64,000 nt of DNA from Chrysomallon squamiferum (GCA_012295275.1 CM022669.1:12876172-12940171); one strand, 5' to 3'; shown: positions 27,146 through 40,260, counted from the stretch's first letter. Notes: generated from the letters alone by a model not told the origin. Numbers and translations are program-made.

Positions 27146-29100
27146 TCATTTCACATTTCATTTCACCGTCTTCACACGCCTTTCTTCAAATTCTTCTCTG
27201 TTCAGAAGAAGAAGAAGAAAAAAAATTAAAAGCCCGCTTTTTTCACCATGCAAAATTTGTGCTGTAATTTTTCTGCTTATCTCGCCAAAGACTGCAAACA
27301 GGAATGTTTTAGAAAAAAAAAAATAGAAAAAAAAAATGATGGAAGATCCAAATCTTCATCCCAAATAGCTGGTCGTCTGTATTTTACGTCCCGACTAAGT
27401 GAAAATCGTTGAAGAAAGTCCTCCATATAGCGAAACACAACTGTACAAAGAGTAAAGAATTTAGTCTGAGGTAAAATACACCACCACTGTTGAGATAGCT
27501 TGAACTATTCGTTTCACCGACGATCGCATCTGAAACAGATAAGAAGAAAAAAAAACACAAAACAGAAATTATCGGTATTCTATTTCAACTTTTTTCAAAA
27601 CTTGGCTGTTGCAAAGCCATAAAGTATTGACTGTGACAAACAGCTAAAAATGACTTGTTTTATTATCTAAATAATTACAAAGCAGGTAATAATAATTGAA
27701 GCGAGACAACTGATGTGAGATTTTATTACAATAATTATTTGTAATTTGTGTACATCTATATATATCTAATGTCTGTTTCTATCTAAATATCAATATGTGT
27801 CTAATATCTATATCTGTCCAACTATATACACACATAAACACAGACATACACAAACACACATACACACATAATGTTGGGGTTTGTACAACATTTTACTGCT
27901 TTTATGACAATGTCATCACCTCTTTCTCACACAAGTTAATATGAAGAATAGATACACAGTGCACCTGTCTTGTGTGATAACCTAGGGGCCGAGCAAAATC
28001 ATAATAAACATAAGGTACATTTATGTTTCAAAAATATTGCGTTTGAAACCTAAATAGAGATCCGATTTGTGCCAACCCCGCCATCATTTCGACCTCAAAA
28101 GTGCCGCTAAATAAAAATATTCGTGTTGAATGTTTGAATTATCATAATTATGTATCAAATGGTTTGAACTCGCACAGTTTGTAGGCTGTTGTGATTCTAC
28201 AAAACCAACATCCCTGCATGCACAGTGCATTGCAGGAAATGAGCGATGCAGTCTTTAAAAATGACTTGTAGGCTAAAGCTTCCGTACAAAAACAAATTAT
28301 TTATTTTTTAGAGAAAACAAATCCAGATCGGTAAACCTGTCCCCTGATCTAAGCGATAAAGCTATTGAAATAAAATCTGGACTGTGAAAAGCGTCCATAC
28401 ATCGTAAGTACCTTCTCATTTCCAGGTCCGTTAAAGGTACCAGGTACCACTGTATACGTTTTGTTAGAAATTATAAAACTGGAACCAACATTCTACTTAA
28501 ATCCGATAAACCACTGAAGACAGTGACTTTGGTTCAATCACATAATCAGTAACAAAAATAAATTCTTCATTTTCTTCTGTTTTTTCGTTTAATTACCGTA
28601 GCCTGTTGCCACAATCAGAATCCTTCATACATTTTTCATGACACCTGGCCGTGCTGGTCATTGTACTTTTAACCTCGGTCATTCAATCATACATTTGAGA
28701 CTGGCGGTGCTGCAAACACTAGTAACTTACCTCGCGTGTTTAGGATGCTGTTGACCGCTTATTTACGTCTTAATAAAGACGTAATTGAGATTTATCTTTG
28801 CAATCAAAGGTTAAACGTGAAACAAACATGAATGGTGAGGAATTTATATGCTTTTCAAAAAAACAAAACAAAAAAACGTGGTAGCATTTAATAGCCGTTG
28901 GCTTCAATTTGCGTTTGATAGTAAAACTGACGTAGATATGGACTTTCTTATTATTACAAGATATCAGACTAGCTTGTGCACAAAATGAGTATATCTACAT
29001 TGAATTAAAAAAAGAAGAAAAAGTGTATTAGTTAACAGTCGATTAACGATAATAAATTGTAGCTGATTGAGAGTAATTATGTTTATCAGAAATACAACGG

Positions 29101-29134
29101 TTTTTTTTTTTATTATTATTATTTTTAACATATT

Positions 29135-29181
<47 letters not shown>

Positions 29182-29300
29182 TTTTAATTTTTTATTATTA
29201 TTATTTTTAACATATTTTATTTATTTATTTTAATTTTTTATTATTATTATTTTTAACATATTTTATTTATTTATTTTAATTTTTTATTATTTTTAACATG
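29101..29300. repeat. ~47-bp AT-only tandem repeat
   Basis: Four units of a ttttattattattatttttaacatattttatttatt type. The first is expanded by a long (TTTA)n run at about 29138-29183 and the last is shortened. Confidence 0.8.
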
Positions 29301-29993
29301 TTTTTCAAATTCGTGTAAAATTTTTGACTTTGTGACATTTGGAGCTTATAAACAGTATCTCCCTATAACATACAAACAATTTAATTCATTTTTGTTTTAC
29401 TTCTTTCATCATTTCTTTCGCTCAGTGTTCTTATTCATTGTTTATATATCGTCATCACCATCTGTTTCTTGCACACCTTTTCATTAGTCTTGGAATTCCT
29501 TGTTATTGTCGTTGTCATTGCTACTGTCAATATTTCGTCTTCTGTAACAGTTTTGCTATTTAATATTAAACTGTGGGGTTTTTTCCTTTTCTTTCGGCTT
29601 CTCATTATAATATAAACTCTCGCATGGTTTCATATTGTTGCGAAAATGCTTTCCAACTGGAATTTACCAATTACGTACAAGACGTATAAAACAGAGACCT
29701 GAAAACTGACTTGATCGAGTTGGATGTTAGTCAGTGATCCGCAAATGCGACTGAACTGAGCCAATACTCGTGAGGTTTCCGTGGGAAACTTTCTAGATTT
29801 TAATAAAGTGAAGTGATATAAAATTTGAAGTATGAGACTGGAAGGTAAATATTTCCAAGTTTTATATGCAATTTTTGTTAAAGGAATCATAGCAATTCTT
29901 TTGTCTCCTGGGGCTCAGTCAACTGGGAAACGTCATGTATAAGATATTCGTAAACATTTTATAATATGTATACTCCAAACAACCGTACAAAAA

Positions 29994-30025
<32 letters not shown>

Positions 30026-30519
30026 CAAACAAAAAATAAAAATAAATAAATAAATTCAGCGAAAAATAACAAGAACAGCTGTTTGCTACACGAGCAATCT
30101 AAAAGTTTTTGTAAAAGAGAAAAGACGAACTAATAGGATCGATAGCCTGAACTGGGAAAAAACAGCGCAGAATTCCACACCAAAGGAGTGAGATCTATCC
30201 CGAGATAATATTAACATGTTGAATCCAAAGCCGTTTAACAAAATTAGTCAGGAAATGCACGTACGAACTGTGAATGAAATTTTCTCTATTATATTACGTT
30301 GAAGGAGTTTAGCATAACTGTATGAACATTTGGTAACTGAGGTTTAACTAATGTAATTAAAATACAAGAAAAGAAATTGGGTTGAAGTGATATTGTAGAA
30401 AATGTTTCTGATAAGATAGTGCTGAATATATGATAATGTTCGAACTTTTACTTTTTTAAACGGACACTAGCACAAACACATTAAAATTGTTATATCAGTT
30501 ATACACACAAACACACACA

Positions 30520-30543
30520 TACATGCATATATACATACATACA

Positions 30544-30577
<34 letters not shown>

Positions 30578-30680
30578 CATTTATACTACGTGCGTATATA
30601 CATACATATATATACATATATATATATACATACAGATATACATACCTACATATATAAAATTGCATTTATACATACATACA
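30520..30680. repeat. (ATAC)n microsatellite with AT runs
   Basis: acatacatacat repeats with tatatac interruptions. Confidence 0.9.
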
Positions 30681-30789
30681 TACATGCATACACACTTATG
30701 TAGGTTCGTACATACTGATTTGCATACATACATGTAGAGAATGGAGAGGGATTCAGAGGCAGAGACTGAGAGGTAAATGGCAAGATAAA

Positions 30790-30872
<83 letters not shown>

Positions 30873-31024
30873 CAGAAACAGACAGAGAGAGATCGTGACA
30901 GATAGAGAGACAGACAGACTGACAGACAGATATATATATATATGTGTGTATATATATACAGTGAGAGAGAGAGACAGAGAGAGACAGAGAGAGAGAGAAA
31001 GAGAGAGAGAGATAGAGAGAGAGA

Positions 31025-31107
<83 letters not shown>
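30790..31107. repeat. Two long (GA)n arrays with GACA/GATA and AT interruptions
   Basis: A (GA)n run of about 75 bases (30791-30865), then gacaga and (AT)n, then a second imperfect-to-pure (GA)n run to 31107. The poly-Ser/Leu and Arg/Glu frames are artefacts. Confidence 0.95.
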
Positions 31108-31109
<2 letters not shown>

Positions 31110-31935
31110 AAAAAAAACTTACCACGCCTGACATTGTATGTTCCAGCTGAAAAGTAATAAAAAGAAGATAAAAATAATCATTAACTTTAAACGTTTCTTT
31201 CTCATTTTTTAAACACTTCGTTACTTAAGCCATCAGTCAGTAAACAATTTAATCAAGAGAAAAAACAATTTTCAATTTGTTTCCTTAGTGTTTCTTGAGA
31301 TTACCAAATAGAGATCTTCTTTTCTATCTTTTTTTAAAAATGTTTTCTTCTTCAAATGCTAAATGATATGCGTTTTACTTTTGGCTTTTCTTTTTCTTTT
31401 GTCATTTCTATTTCTTCTTATTATTTTTCTTCTTTTTTTTTCCCCTCAGTTTTAAAATATTACATTTTGATATATTTTACTTTTCTTATTTTTTTTTATT
31501 TATAGTGTTTATTACGTGATAAATATAAGTTTCAAACAAACCTGACAGTTCTCAATATATTTGATGAACTACCGGCTTAATTTATTATTCTCGTTAAACT
31601 GGAAAGGAATCTGTTTTGCTAGACAAGAGGAATATATACATACACAAATACATTTCTTTTTCTTTTCTTTCGTTTTTTCTTTTTTTAAATTTTGTTCTGG
31701 AGAAAAGATTACAAATAGGATACACGTGTTTGAAGATTAGATTCAAATGTGTGCGTTAATAATATTCTTTAAACGTTAAGTAATGACTTGTGGAAATAGT
31801 TTGCAGATATAGAGATACAGGTATACAAAAATAACATACGTATGCTTGTGTATACACTTAATTCGCTATTAAATACATGGGTAAATAAACATTACCGCAT
31901 GATGTTGAAAATAAGAACAAACACTTTAGCAAGAA

Positions 31936-31937
<2 letters not shown>

Positions 31938-31989
<52 letters not shown>

Positions 31990-31990
31990 C
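31938..31990. repeat. (AAT)n microsatellite
   Basis: About 17 AAT triplets followed by cat/aat variants. Confidence 0.95.
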
Positions 31991-32157
31991 ATGATCATAA
32001 TCATAACCATAATAATAAATAAATAAATAAACATATAAAAATATATACATTATTTTATAAATAATTAAATGCTACGTGACTAGATAACGCTAACATTACA
32101 TAAAACAAGTTTGTGAGGGTTTGTTTCGAAGACATATTTACTGATATAACTGTCAAG

Positions 32158-32412
32158 TCACACACACTGTCATGTTACACACACTGTCATTTTACACACA
32201 CTGTCATTTTACACACACTGTCATGTTACACACACTGTCATTTTACACACAGTCATGTTAAACACACTGTCACGTTACACACAGTATCACATTACACACA
32301 TTGTCATGTTACACACTGTCATGTTACACCCACTGTCAAGTGACACACACACTGTCACGTTACACCCACTGTCAAGTCACACACACACTGTCACGTTACA
32401 CACACTGTCACG
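32158..32412. repeat. ~18-bp minisatellite abutting the Ig2 splice donor
   Basis: About 14 units of acacactgtcatgttac with substitutions at a few positions (catgtt, cattt, cacgtt, caagt) and some shortened or expanded units. On the transcribed strand it reads as a GTGTGT-rich GTGACAGTGTGTGTAACG repeat beginning about 7 bases after the GT of the intron. Confidence 0.9.
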
Positions 32413-32419
32413 TCCTTAC

Positions 32420-32710
32420 CGTTTAGAACATTAACCCTTGTGCTTGTGACCTGCTGGTCGGATGTTCGGCAGACGTACGTGCCAGCGTCCGAAAGCTTGG
32501 AGTCGTTAATTTCCAAAATGCTAACTATTGTTTTTGTGTTTATAGACACGAACTTCCTGATGTAAACTTTCTTGGAAAACTCCGTCGTCAGCTTGTTTCC
32601 GTTCTTGAACCAGTCGAGGTCCTCGGGCGGGTACTCTCTGCCAGTGGCGTTACACTTGAGAAAAATGCGTTCTCCCTTCTCGACGAAGTTCTTGCCCGTT
32701 ATTCTTATAT
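32420..32710 (-). CDS. Internal exon: complete Ig domain 2 of the same DPR/zig-8-like gene
   Basis: A 291-nt exon, phase 1 in and phase 1 out, the usual symmetrical exon of a single Ig domain. Seen: the split first codon completes to Asp, then IRITGKNFVEKGERIFLKC (first Cys at residue 20), DLDWFKNG (core Trp at 34), a long strand region, SILEINDS, and L-S-D-A-G-T-Y-V-C (second Cys at 81), ending RVNVLN plus a split Gly. NAT at 21-23 and NDS at 69-71 are possible N-glycosylation sites. The acceptor follows tttctgtttctctcag and the donor is GTAAGG. Its phase and order match the exon at 50549-50762, 17.8 kb upstream on the same strand, so the two join in frame. Role by family: extracellular homo- or heterophilic neuronal recognition, tethered by a GPI or membrane segment encoded further downstream. 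An ~18-bp minisatellite begins only a few bases beyond the donor. Confidence 0.9.
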
Positions 32711-32856
32711 CTGAGAGAAACAGAAAGTGAAAATGTTTTACGTTAATAATATTCGTTATGTGGATCATTTGTATTTATTAATTTTTTTGTTGTTTTTGTT
32801 GTTTTTTTGCTTTTGGTTGTTTTTTCTGTTGGGTTTTTTGTTGTTGTTTTCTTTCT

Positions 32857-32896
<40 letters not shown>

Positions 32897-33636
32897 TTTG
32901 GGTGGGTTTTTTGGGGGGTTATTGTGTTTTTTCTTAAAAAACCACATTCTGTCAGTTTTATGGTTCTTTTCGCTTCATGTATCTTTGTGACAGTAAATAA
33001 TTATGTTATGTTCAGAAATGTATTTACACAATATTATGTTAGAAAACTGCTTGTAAGAAAAATATGAGACGTAGACTTGAGACGGGGGAAAGAGACAAAC
33101 AAATGGTTGGAAACCGAGGATGAAACGTTCCTTTGAAGAGTACCTGAAGCCATAGCTGATTAAATATTAAAATATTAAAATGAGGTTTCAATAAAATGTA
33201 TTAATTAGTATATTATTATTGTTGTTATTGTTATTATTATTATTATTATTATCATCAGTGATAGTATTAGTATTAGTGGTAACAGCAGTATTAAATTAAT
33301 ATTGTTATTGTTGATGTTTGATGTTGTTGTTAATGTCGTTATCATAATGACCATGATCATTATCACAATTACCACATAAAATATATATATTCAGATATTT
33401 AATAAAAGGGAATCTAGTTCCACTACCACAATGGGAAGGTAATATCTAAATAAATAAACAAATATATAAATAACCAAATAAACAAGAAATATTAAATGCA
33501 ATACGATAGATACATGCATGTTTTCAAGTAACAGCTACAGATACAGTTATGTAATAATTTTTATTATACATATTATGCGTTAAGATTGATCCATTACAAA
33601 ATACTGTACTATCTAATTATTCGTATAACTGAATAG

Positions 33637-33639
<3 letters not shown>

Positions 33640-33715
<76 letters not shown>
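33640..33715. repeat. (TTA)n microsatellite
   Basis: About 25 uninterrupted TTA triplets. Confidence 0.95.
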
Positions 33716-34897
33716 GGAAGAAAAGGAAAAAAGACAAATAAAAACAAAATTAGAAAAAAAAATGTTAGATAAAAATAATGTTAAATATGCAGAAGAATTT
33801 TGAGAAAGAATATCTTTATTCCTTTCATGATAAAATGTCACAAAATGTCATTCGAAAAGGGAAAAATGAGAAACGATAAAGTCAAATACAGCAGCAGTAT
33901 AACTCATTGGGTAAGTGAACACTAAATATTTTGGAACGTCTTAAGGAAAAGAAAAAAAGTACTAACACATGATTAAATAAAGTCTACAGCGACTAACCGA
34001 TAAACAGCAGATTAAATGTTTGCGAACAGTTTTCCTAATATTTTACTAACATGAATAAACAAAACAGAAGTAAGCAAAAGAAATGATGTTGAACTAAATA
34101 TCTATTTTAATATTAAAAATTTAAACTGATTGGAATGGTAATCAAAATCAGACGAGGTCAGTTTTATTCTAAATGCTGTGCAGTATATAGTATTCACTTG
34201 ATAACGTCATAATTAATATGACGTAGAATATTCCGAAAAAAAAACAATTACATGGATTAAAAAAAAAAAAAATAAATAAATAAAATGGGAGTGCTGAATA
34301 ATGAAAATTAAAATAATAATCATAATATCCGTGTCTAGGTAAGGAAGAAAAAAAAGATATATATATATATATATATAAGCCAGTAATTTCACAAAATGAA
34401 GCAACATTTAGGCTGGAGGAAACATTGACGAAAACGAAGACAAACAGAATATCGAAACTGAAATTGTCACATCGCTTGAAAACTATAATTTTACCAAATA
34501 ATTCGTATTTTGGCGGTGATCTTTGAACATCTGAAATATAAAATGTGTTACAGTACTTTGAAGGTGTTGATATTGTCGTCACATTACTAAGAAACAGTTG
34601 TAAATCGTGTTTCAAATTTTCTTCAAAAAAAAAAAAAAAAAAAAATTGTGCTTTTTATTAGCGTGAAATATGTCAGGAATTAGAAGGTACTACTAAAAAA
34701 TGCATTTAAATAAAGAACAAAGTTTTGGAAACATTATCACTAACGCTGTTTCTTAATGAGGTGACGATATATTTTGGTTAACCAAATTTAAAGCTAAAAT
34801 AACTTGTTGTTAATAACATCATTTAGTCTTTGTTAATTCAAAATGTAAAGATAATGTATTATTCGTTAATTAAATCTGAGATATTAAAAGTGAACGG

Positions 34898-34898
34898 C

Positions 34899-34934
<36 letters not shown>

Positions 34935-34998
34935 CAGTATAGTAATATAATAGTAGTAGTATTAGCAGCAGTAGCAGTAGTAAGAGTAGTTTTAGTAT

Positions 34999-35029
<31 letters not shown>

Positions 35030-35170
35030 GGTGGTGGTGATGGTTGTGGTAGTAGTAGAAGTAGTAGTAGATGTAGTACAAGTGGCAGTGGTAGTGGTAG
35101 TAGTAGTGGTTGTTGTAATAGTGATGGTAGTGGTGGTAATAGTAATAGTAAAAGAAGTAATAGTATTAGT
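34898..35170. repeat. (AAT)n then degenerate (AGT/GGT)n region
   Basis: AAT triplets followed by about 225 bases of agt, ggt, att and gta words. The 123-residue Val-rich plus-strand frame is an artefact. Confidence 0.9.
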
Positions 35171-36140
35171 AATTAAAACAATAGTTTTGATAGTTATCTG
35201 ATTACTTTGTTACATAATTTTATCAAGAGACATAATATTATTACGTTCAGTATTACAGACACCTTGGTATCGAGTACTGGTATATTTTCTACAGTCGCTA
35301 GATTTCTGTGCGCGCGTGAGTCTGTATTTCTGTGAGTGTGCTTGTGAGTGCACCTCTTTTGCGTACTTATTGGCATATCAATCGGCTCTATTATCAGTAT
35401 ATTTAATAAAAGGATTTTAAGTGTTGTGAGTCTACGAGGAATGCTGTTGTTTTCTGAAATAACTTTATCAGACAATTGGGTGCTGTTTGTACAAATGCTG
35501 ATAATTTTTATTACGCAGTATTTATTTTTTTAATCAAAATCATAAGGTCATAATTGCTATTTAAGTGAACACAATTAATTTTCGAGTAAACAGTGTCTTT
35601 TCCTGTTATTGGTTCATTTCTAAATGTACTTTTAAAAGAGATAAAGGTTAATTTAAAAAAAAAAAAAGGAAGGACACACATTTCAGACTGTATCGTTTTC
35701 TACACAGCTAATCTTTTCATAACCGTTTGTTTTGTCCGCATCGTTCTAAGATCAAATCTAAGCATTATAAATACAGATTAAATAATCTAATACATTTGGA
35801 ATATTATTATTGTTTTTTCTGTTGTTGTTTCTTTCTTAGATTTAGAACAGTATTTTATAGGATCTTTAAAAATTACACCAACGAAACTGAAATATTTCTG
35901 CTGTGTCTACAGGCCAAAAAACCCCAGATACCTATATGAACACAGAAAGTAGCTCATTTTCTTTTGATCCAGTTGGTTGGATAACTTTTGAATGATGTGA
36001 TATTAATTTTATAGCATAAGAGTACGAACCTGACATTAACATACTGAACTAGCATTGGAATCATGGTTTATCACTTCCAAAGGCTGTGACATTGTTACGA
36101 TAAAATAATTGATGCAAAACCATGTGGATAAATATGTCTC

Positions 36141-36190
36141 TGCAGAATTAGCGATTCTGCAGCGGGACCGTGGTTCGAACCCAGTACTGT
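36141..36190 (+). mobile_element. tRNA-like fragment (anticodon arm plus B box)
   Basis: A perfect 8-bp stem, tgcagaat/attctgca, contains a 5-bp/7-nt anticodon-arm layout with loop ttagcga (AGC in the anticodon position). It is followed 10 bases later by the B-box sequence ggttcgaaccc (36172-36182). No acceptor-stem partner or D-arm is found upstream, so this is a degraded tRNA-derived SINE or tRNA relic, not a functional gene. Confidence 0.35.
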
Positions 36191-36226
36191 CGATGCACTG
36201 TCTTCCTCAAGTTGACAGAACCACAG

Positions 36227-36451
36227 CTACTGCCGAGTTTTGAGAGCGACGTCTGTGATTAAGTAATTATTTAGCGACTGACTGACGCCCAGGCGTTTTA
36301 ATCGACAGGTTAATTTCCATCCTCCGCGAGATAAGTCAATTTGTAGGTTTCCAGCGACTGTTAACTTTCTTTGGAGGAAATGATCTCGGAATGCAACGTC
36401 TTCGTCGCAAACCTGCATCTGCCGAAAGGAGCGGTCGAGCGAGCTGCAAGT
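36227..36451 (-). CDS. Open frame of 74 residues in a GC-rich patch, unknown
   Basis: A frame with an internal ATG (MQVCDEDVAFRDHFLQRKL, then GNLQIDLSRGGWKLTCRL) in the large intron, on the same strand as the Ig gene. An acceptor-like aacttgcag lies just upstream. It is GC-richer than its neighbours and not a simple-repeat translation. It does not look like Ig sequence, and inserting it between the Ig exons is not required by phase. It may be chance or a relic of a mobile element, as SINE-like sequence lies directly next to it at 36.1-36.2 kb. Confidence 0.12.
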   Translation of the reverse strand, partial: TCSSLDRSFRQMQVCDEDVAFRDHFLQRKLTVAGNLQIDLSRGGWKLTCRLKRLGVSQSLNNYLITDVALKTRQ

Positions 36452-36550
36452 TCAATTAGTGTGTGCACATTTAAAACTGATTATTCACCTCAGCGATTTG
36501 GTAATTAATCAACGCTGTGCTTTGTGCCTCGTGCAAGTAAGCACGTTTTA

Positions 36551-36572
36551 CACGTGTCCTGCAGAACACGTG
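36551..36572. promoter_or_regulatory. Near-palindrome with two E-boxes
   Basis: cacgtgtcctgcagaacacgtg (22 bases, two mismatches from a perfect palindrome) has CACGTG at both ends and CTGCAG in the centre. Another CACGTG lies at about 36693. Binding by a bHLH factor is only a possibility; the site sits deep in an intron. Confidence 0.3.
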
Positions 36573-37215
36573 CTGTCCTGATAGTGCAATTGAACGGCGG
36601 GTGTTCGTTATGATTATATAACAGTAACGTGTGTAATCTTGTTTTGTTGTTTTTTGACTTTTTTCGAGGGGGTGGAGTACGTGTGTGATAGTCACGTGTC
36701 GCTGAATTCGACCCTGTTATGTGTTTTAGTTGGAACTGAAATGTATTTTTTCGATAAGGAAGTACGCGGCAAAGTGAACCAAGATTAGATTTTTTTTTTT
36801 TTTTCCAGTGCAATAAAGTCTTTAACCATAAATGCTATCCTAACCTGTTTATCTTCTACGTTTATTCAGAGATGTTTGGTATGTAAATAGCTATCACAGT
36901 GATAGCAATAATTAGATCTGCGTTGATGGCCGACAGATTAATATGATAAATACAGGCTACGTATTTATCTGTCCAGCAGGATATACTTTGCATCGCCGTT
37001 ATAACGTATAATGTTAACAACGATTTCTTCATTTTGCGTTTCAATCCCGGTTTATGCGATTTTTTACGTCATTGTAGCCTTACAACTTTATCATCCGGGA
37101 GGAACAGGCAAGCCAAAGAAAGTGACCATCCTCATTTTAACTGTCTTTTCAAGAACAGACCATGGATTCCAGAACAGGCGAAATGTGTTGGATATAGAAC
37201 TAAGATTATAGATAG

Positions 37216-37246
<31 letters not shown>

Positions 37247-38508
37247 AGAAGAAGAAATCAGTCAAGGGATAAAAGGGAGTGGTAGGTTAGCAAATGATTG
37301 CTTCCCTCCCCCTCTGAATCAACAAATACATGTCACTGTTTAAAAATCAAGCACGATAAGTATTTTATATCCCTATTAACGGTTTTTTTGTGGGTTTGTT
37401 TGTGGGGGTTTTTTTGCGAAGATCCCAGCTTTATGACTCTTATCACTGCTTGTCTAGAACTGCATGACGTAATACGCCGTAGAGATTCAGACGATATTAC
37501 AGTTCTTGAAAGCGGTTTATCAGTCGCCTGACAGTCAAAAGTGTGTAAAGCAGCGGAAAACCATCACCTTAGTGAACCTGTTACGTCAGTTTCTATTACT
37601 TGAGATATACAGCTTCAGAATAAAGAGACATTTTGCATGATCACATCTGTATGAATAAAGCATCCAGCAGACTCCGATGAGATCTGCGATATATCTGTAC
37701 TTATCTTCTACATCAAAGAACAATAAATCATCGGCGCTGGATTTAAATTGGTATAACGAACAATTTTTAAACGATTATACACTTTTTTCTCTTTACTGCA
37801 TACTGGATGCATCATATGTATGTTTGTGCTATAAGGAAAACCTAACCACCAAGGTGTAGTAGATGGTTTTCCTCACCAAACTTTACATTTATCAAGGCCG
37901 TAAAAAGATAATAATCAGTTAGAAAGTGAACTGGTCAAATTATTTATTAGTTAGGATACATATATAACTTGTACAGATACATAAACATAGAAGTTATGCG
38001 AATAGGTTACGCTGTCGTTAATATATATTTTTTTGTATTTCTTTGACATATGGGAACTCCTTTTAACAACGTGGCCAGACAACTCTCTCTCTCAGAGAAT
38101 ATTCATGTCATGCCATGGCAATTCCTTCTAGACTGGTGTCTTTCATGTGAAAAAAGACTTTCAATATATTCACATGCTAATTTCATAAGCCGTTAAAGAG
38201 ACTCCCAACGCGACTGCAGCACTTTGCCCACCGTCCCAAACCGATTATATGCGGAAACCAAAAAAAATGAGAACAGTATATAAAACTAACATGAAAATTG
38301 ATGGAAAAATTTTCCTTAATAAAACATCTCAGATTAAAGGCGACAGGGTCAATTTCCCAATAACCGTTGGGTGAAAATGGAAGCGAGCGCGGAATGTAGG
38401 TCAATTTGCTACAACGTCACATCGTTGATGTTTATAGCGACGTCCAAGTAACCTCTTAGTTCCGTGGGCCCGTGCGCTGACCGAGAAACATAATATTTCA
38501 TGTAGACT

Positions 38509-38614
38509 GGCGTGCTGGGGCTGTCGCGTGAAATAATGTATCGAAAGCTGTGTCAATTTTCTGCCAAACGAAATCAGTCGCGGGATTCGTTTGTCGATAG
38601 CCCCACACGACGCC
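38509..38614. repeat. Short inverted repeat
   Basis: ggcgtgctggggctgtcg at 38509-38526 pairs imperfectly with cgatagccccacacgacgcc at 38595-38614, around a loop of about 68 bases. It is GC-rich in an AT-rich setting and could be a MITE remnant. Confidence 0.45.
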
Positions 38615-38879
38615 TATTAGTTTTGTCAATCAAAATATTGTTTGATGCTGTAACTGGCATGGTTCTGTGTGTATACGAGTTCATTGAACTTTACGACCAC
38701 AAACTGTTGGTAAACTTGTGATGTTGGTTAACAGCAGGTAACTTGGACTTCACCCATGTTTTTTCTTCTCCCTTTGATTTTCATATGGTACCATCAGTGA
38801 TTCAACATAAAGAAAATGTTCTTATTTAAATGTCCTCGTATTTATTCGATATGCCAGTAACTGTGCTTTGGTGTTCAGT

Positions 38880-38913
<34 letters not shown>

Positions 38914-40204
38914 TGTAGAATGGAAATAAAACATGTAATTTACCAATAGTCTAATTTTTGCAATACGAGAAATAAAAACTAGCTAACAGCTAAGTAACTA
39001 ACTAGCTAGCTACATAACTAACTTACTAACTAACAAAATAAATAAATAAATAAACATCGCAAGTTATTTGGCACTTAATGTACAAATTATGCAAATGTCT
39101 TTTAAACGATATTTTCAAAGAAAAAGTAAAATGAACTGAACAAGAAACAATAGACACAAACATCAAACTAACTACACTGATAAATTAAATCATCTAATTT
39201 AAGATTTCCTGTGTAATATCAAAACAAAGCTTATATAATTAAATACTGGAACTAGAAATTTTCTATATTTTCAACTTAATTATTTATAAAATATTCGTGA
39301 CAGTACGTACATGACAAAGATACAAAAAAACTAAAATCTAGATATTCTACAAAGGAACCTACTTTTAATTAATATGTTTAACCTTTTTTTTGATAAATAA
39401 ATAAATAAATAAATAAATATATCTATTACAATAATGGTTAATCTTTGCGGAGGTGAAAGTGAGTTGACAATATTTTGATATTACGGTTGAATGTTACAAT
39501 GAACGGAAATACCTGTCAAATGTTTACCCTTTTAAAAGAAGTTGTATGATTTATTTATTTATTTACTTTTTTCTTTAACACCTGTTCATTAATGAAATTA
39601 TATTCTTCATCACTACTTTCAGGAGATGTTCATTTCTAAAGAGATTTTTTTTAAACAAAATTCCATTTACTACGGAAACTGGCAAATGAATTGTTTTATC
39701 ACAGCGATGTTGATAAACTTATTTACTCTTCATTTTCTTCTCAGTTTTCATTAGCAAATCCGAACTGACAGATTAATTTCGTTCTTCTGCTGTAATCTAA
39801 AATACATTTGTTTCACGTAAACGTTGTTACCCAAGTTAATGTTATTAAGTTTTGTAACAGCGAGCGTAAAAGAACGATTATTGCGTTATATCCTATTTCA
39901 CTGTGTTGGTTTTTAATTCTATCACGAAGATTCATTTATCGTGTTATATCTTTTATTAATGTATATAACTGGGTTTTATGGTATAGTTCGGTTGTTGCAT
40001 CACTGTTTTGCATCATGTTATATATTGTAACGGTATTGCATTGTTTAATACTGCACTGCATCGTATTTTATTGTAGATCAAATCATATTCTGGTTTCTAC
40101 AATAGTAAAGAAGAATTAAACGTTTGAAGAAAAGAATTGTAATCTGAGATTTAGATAAATGTGTTTTTTCCATTTTTCATCCTTCGTGATAATTTATGTA
40201 ATTT

Positions 40205-40206
<2 letters not shown>

Positions 40207-40260
<54 letters not shown>
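40207..40260. repeat. (AAT)n microsatellite
   Basis: About 18 AAT triplets. Confidence 0.95.

Noticed and set aside
30646-31134. 162-residue Ser/Leu-rich minus-strand frame and Arg/Glu-rich plus-strand frames
   Set aside because: Products of (GA)n arrays read in alternate frames.
32113-32343. Plus-strand frame with repeated Cys-x-Thr-His/Cys-His-x-x-His words that looks zinc-finger-like
   Set aside because: It is a translation of the 18-bp minisatellite; spacing is set by the repeat and no finger consensus is present.
34830-35201. 123-residue Val-rich plus-strand frame, apparently membrane-like
   Set aside because: A direct translation of degenerate AGT/GGT triplet repeats.
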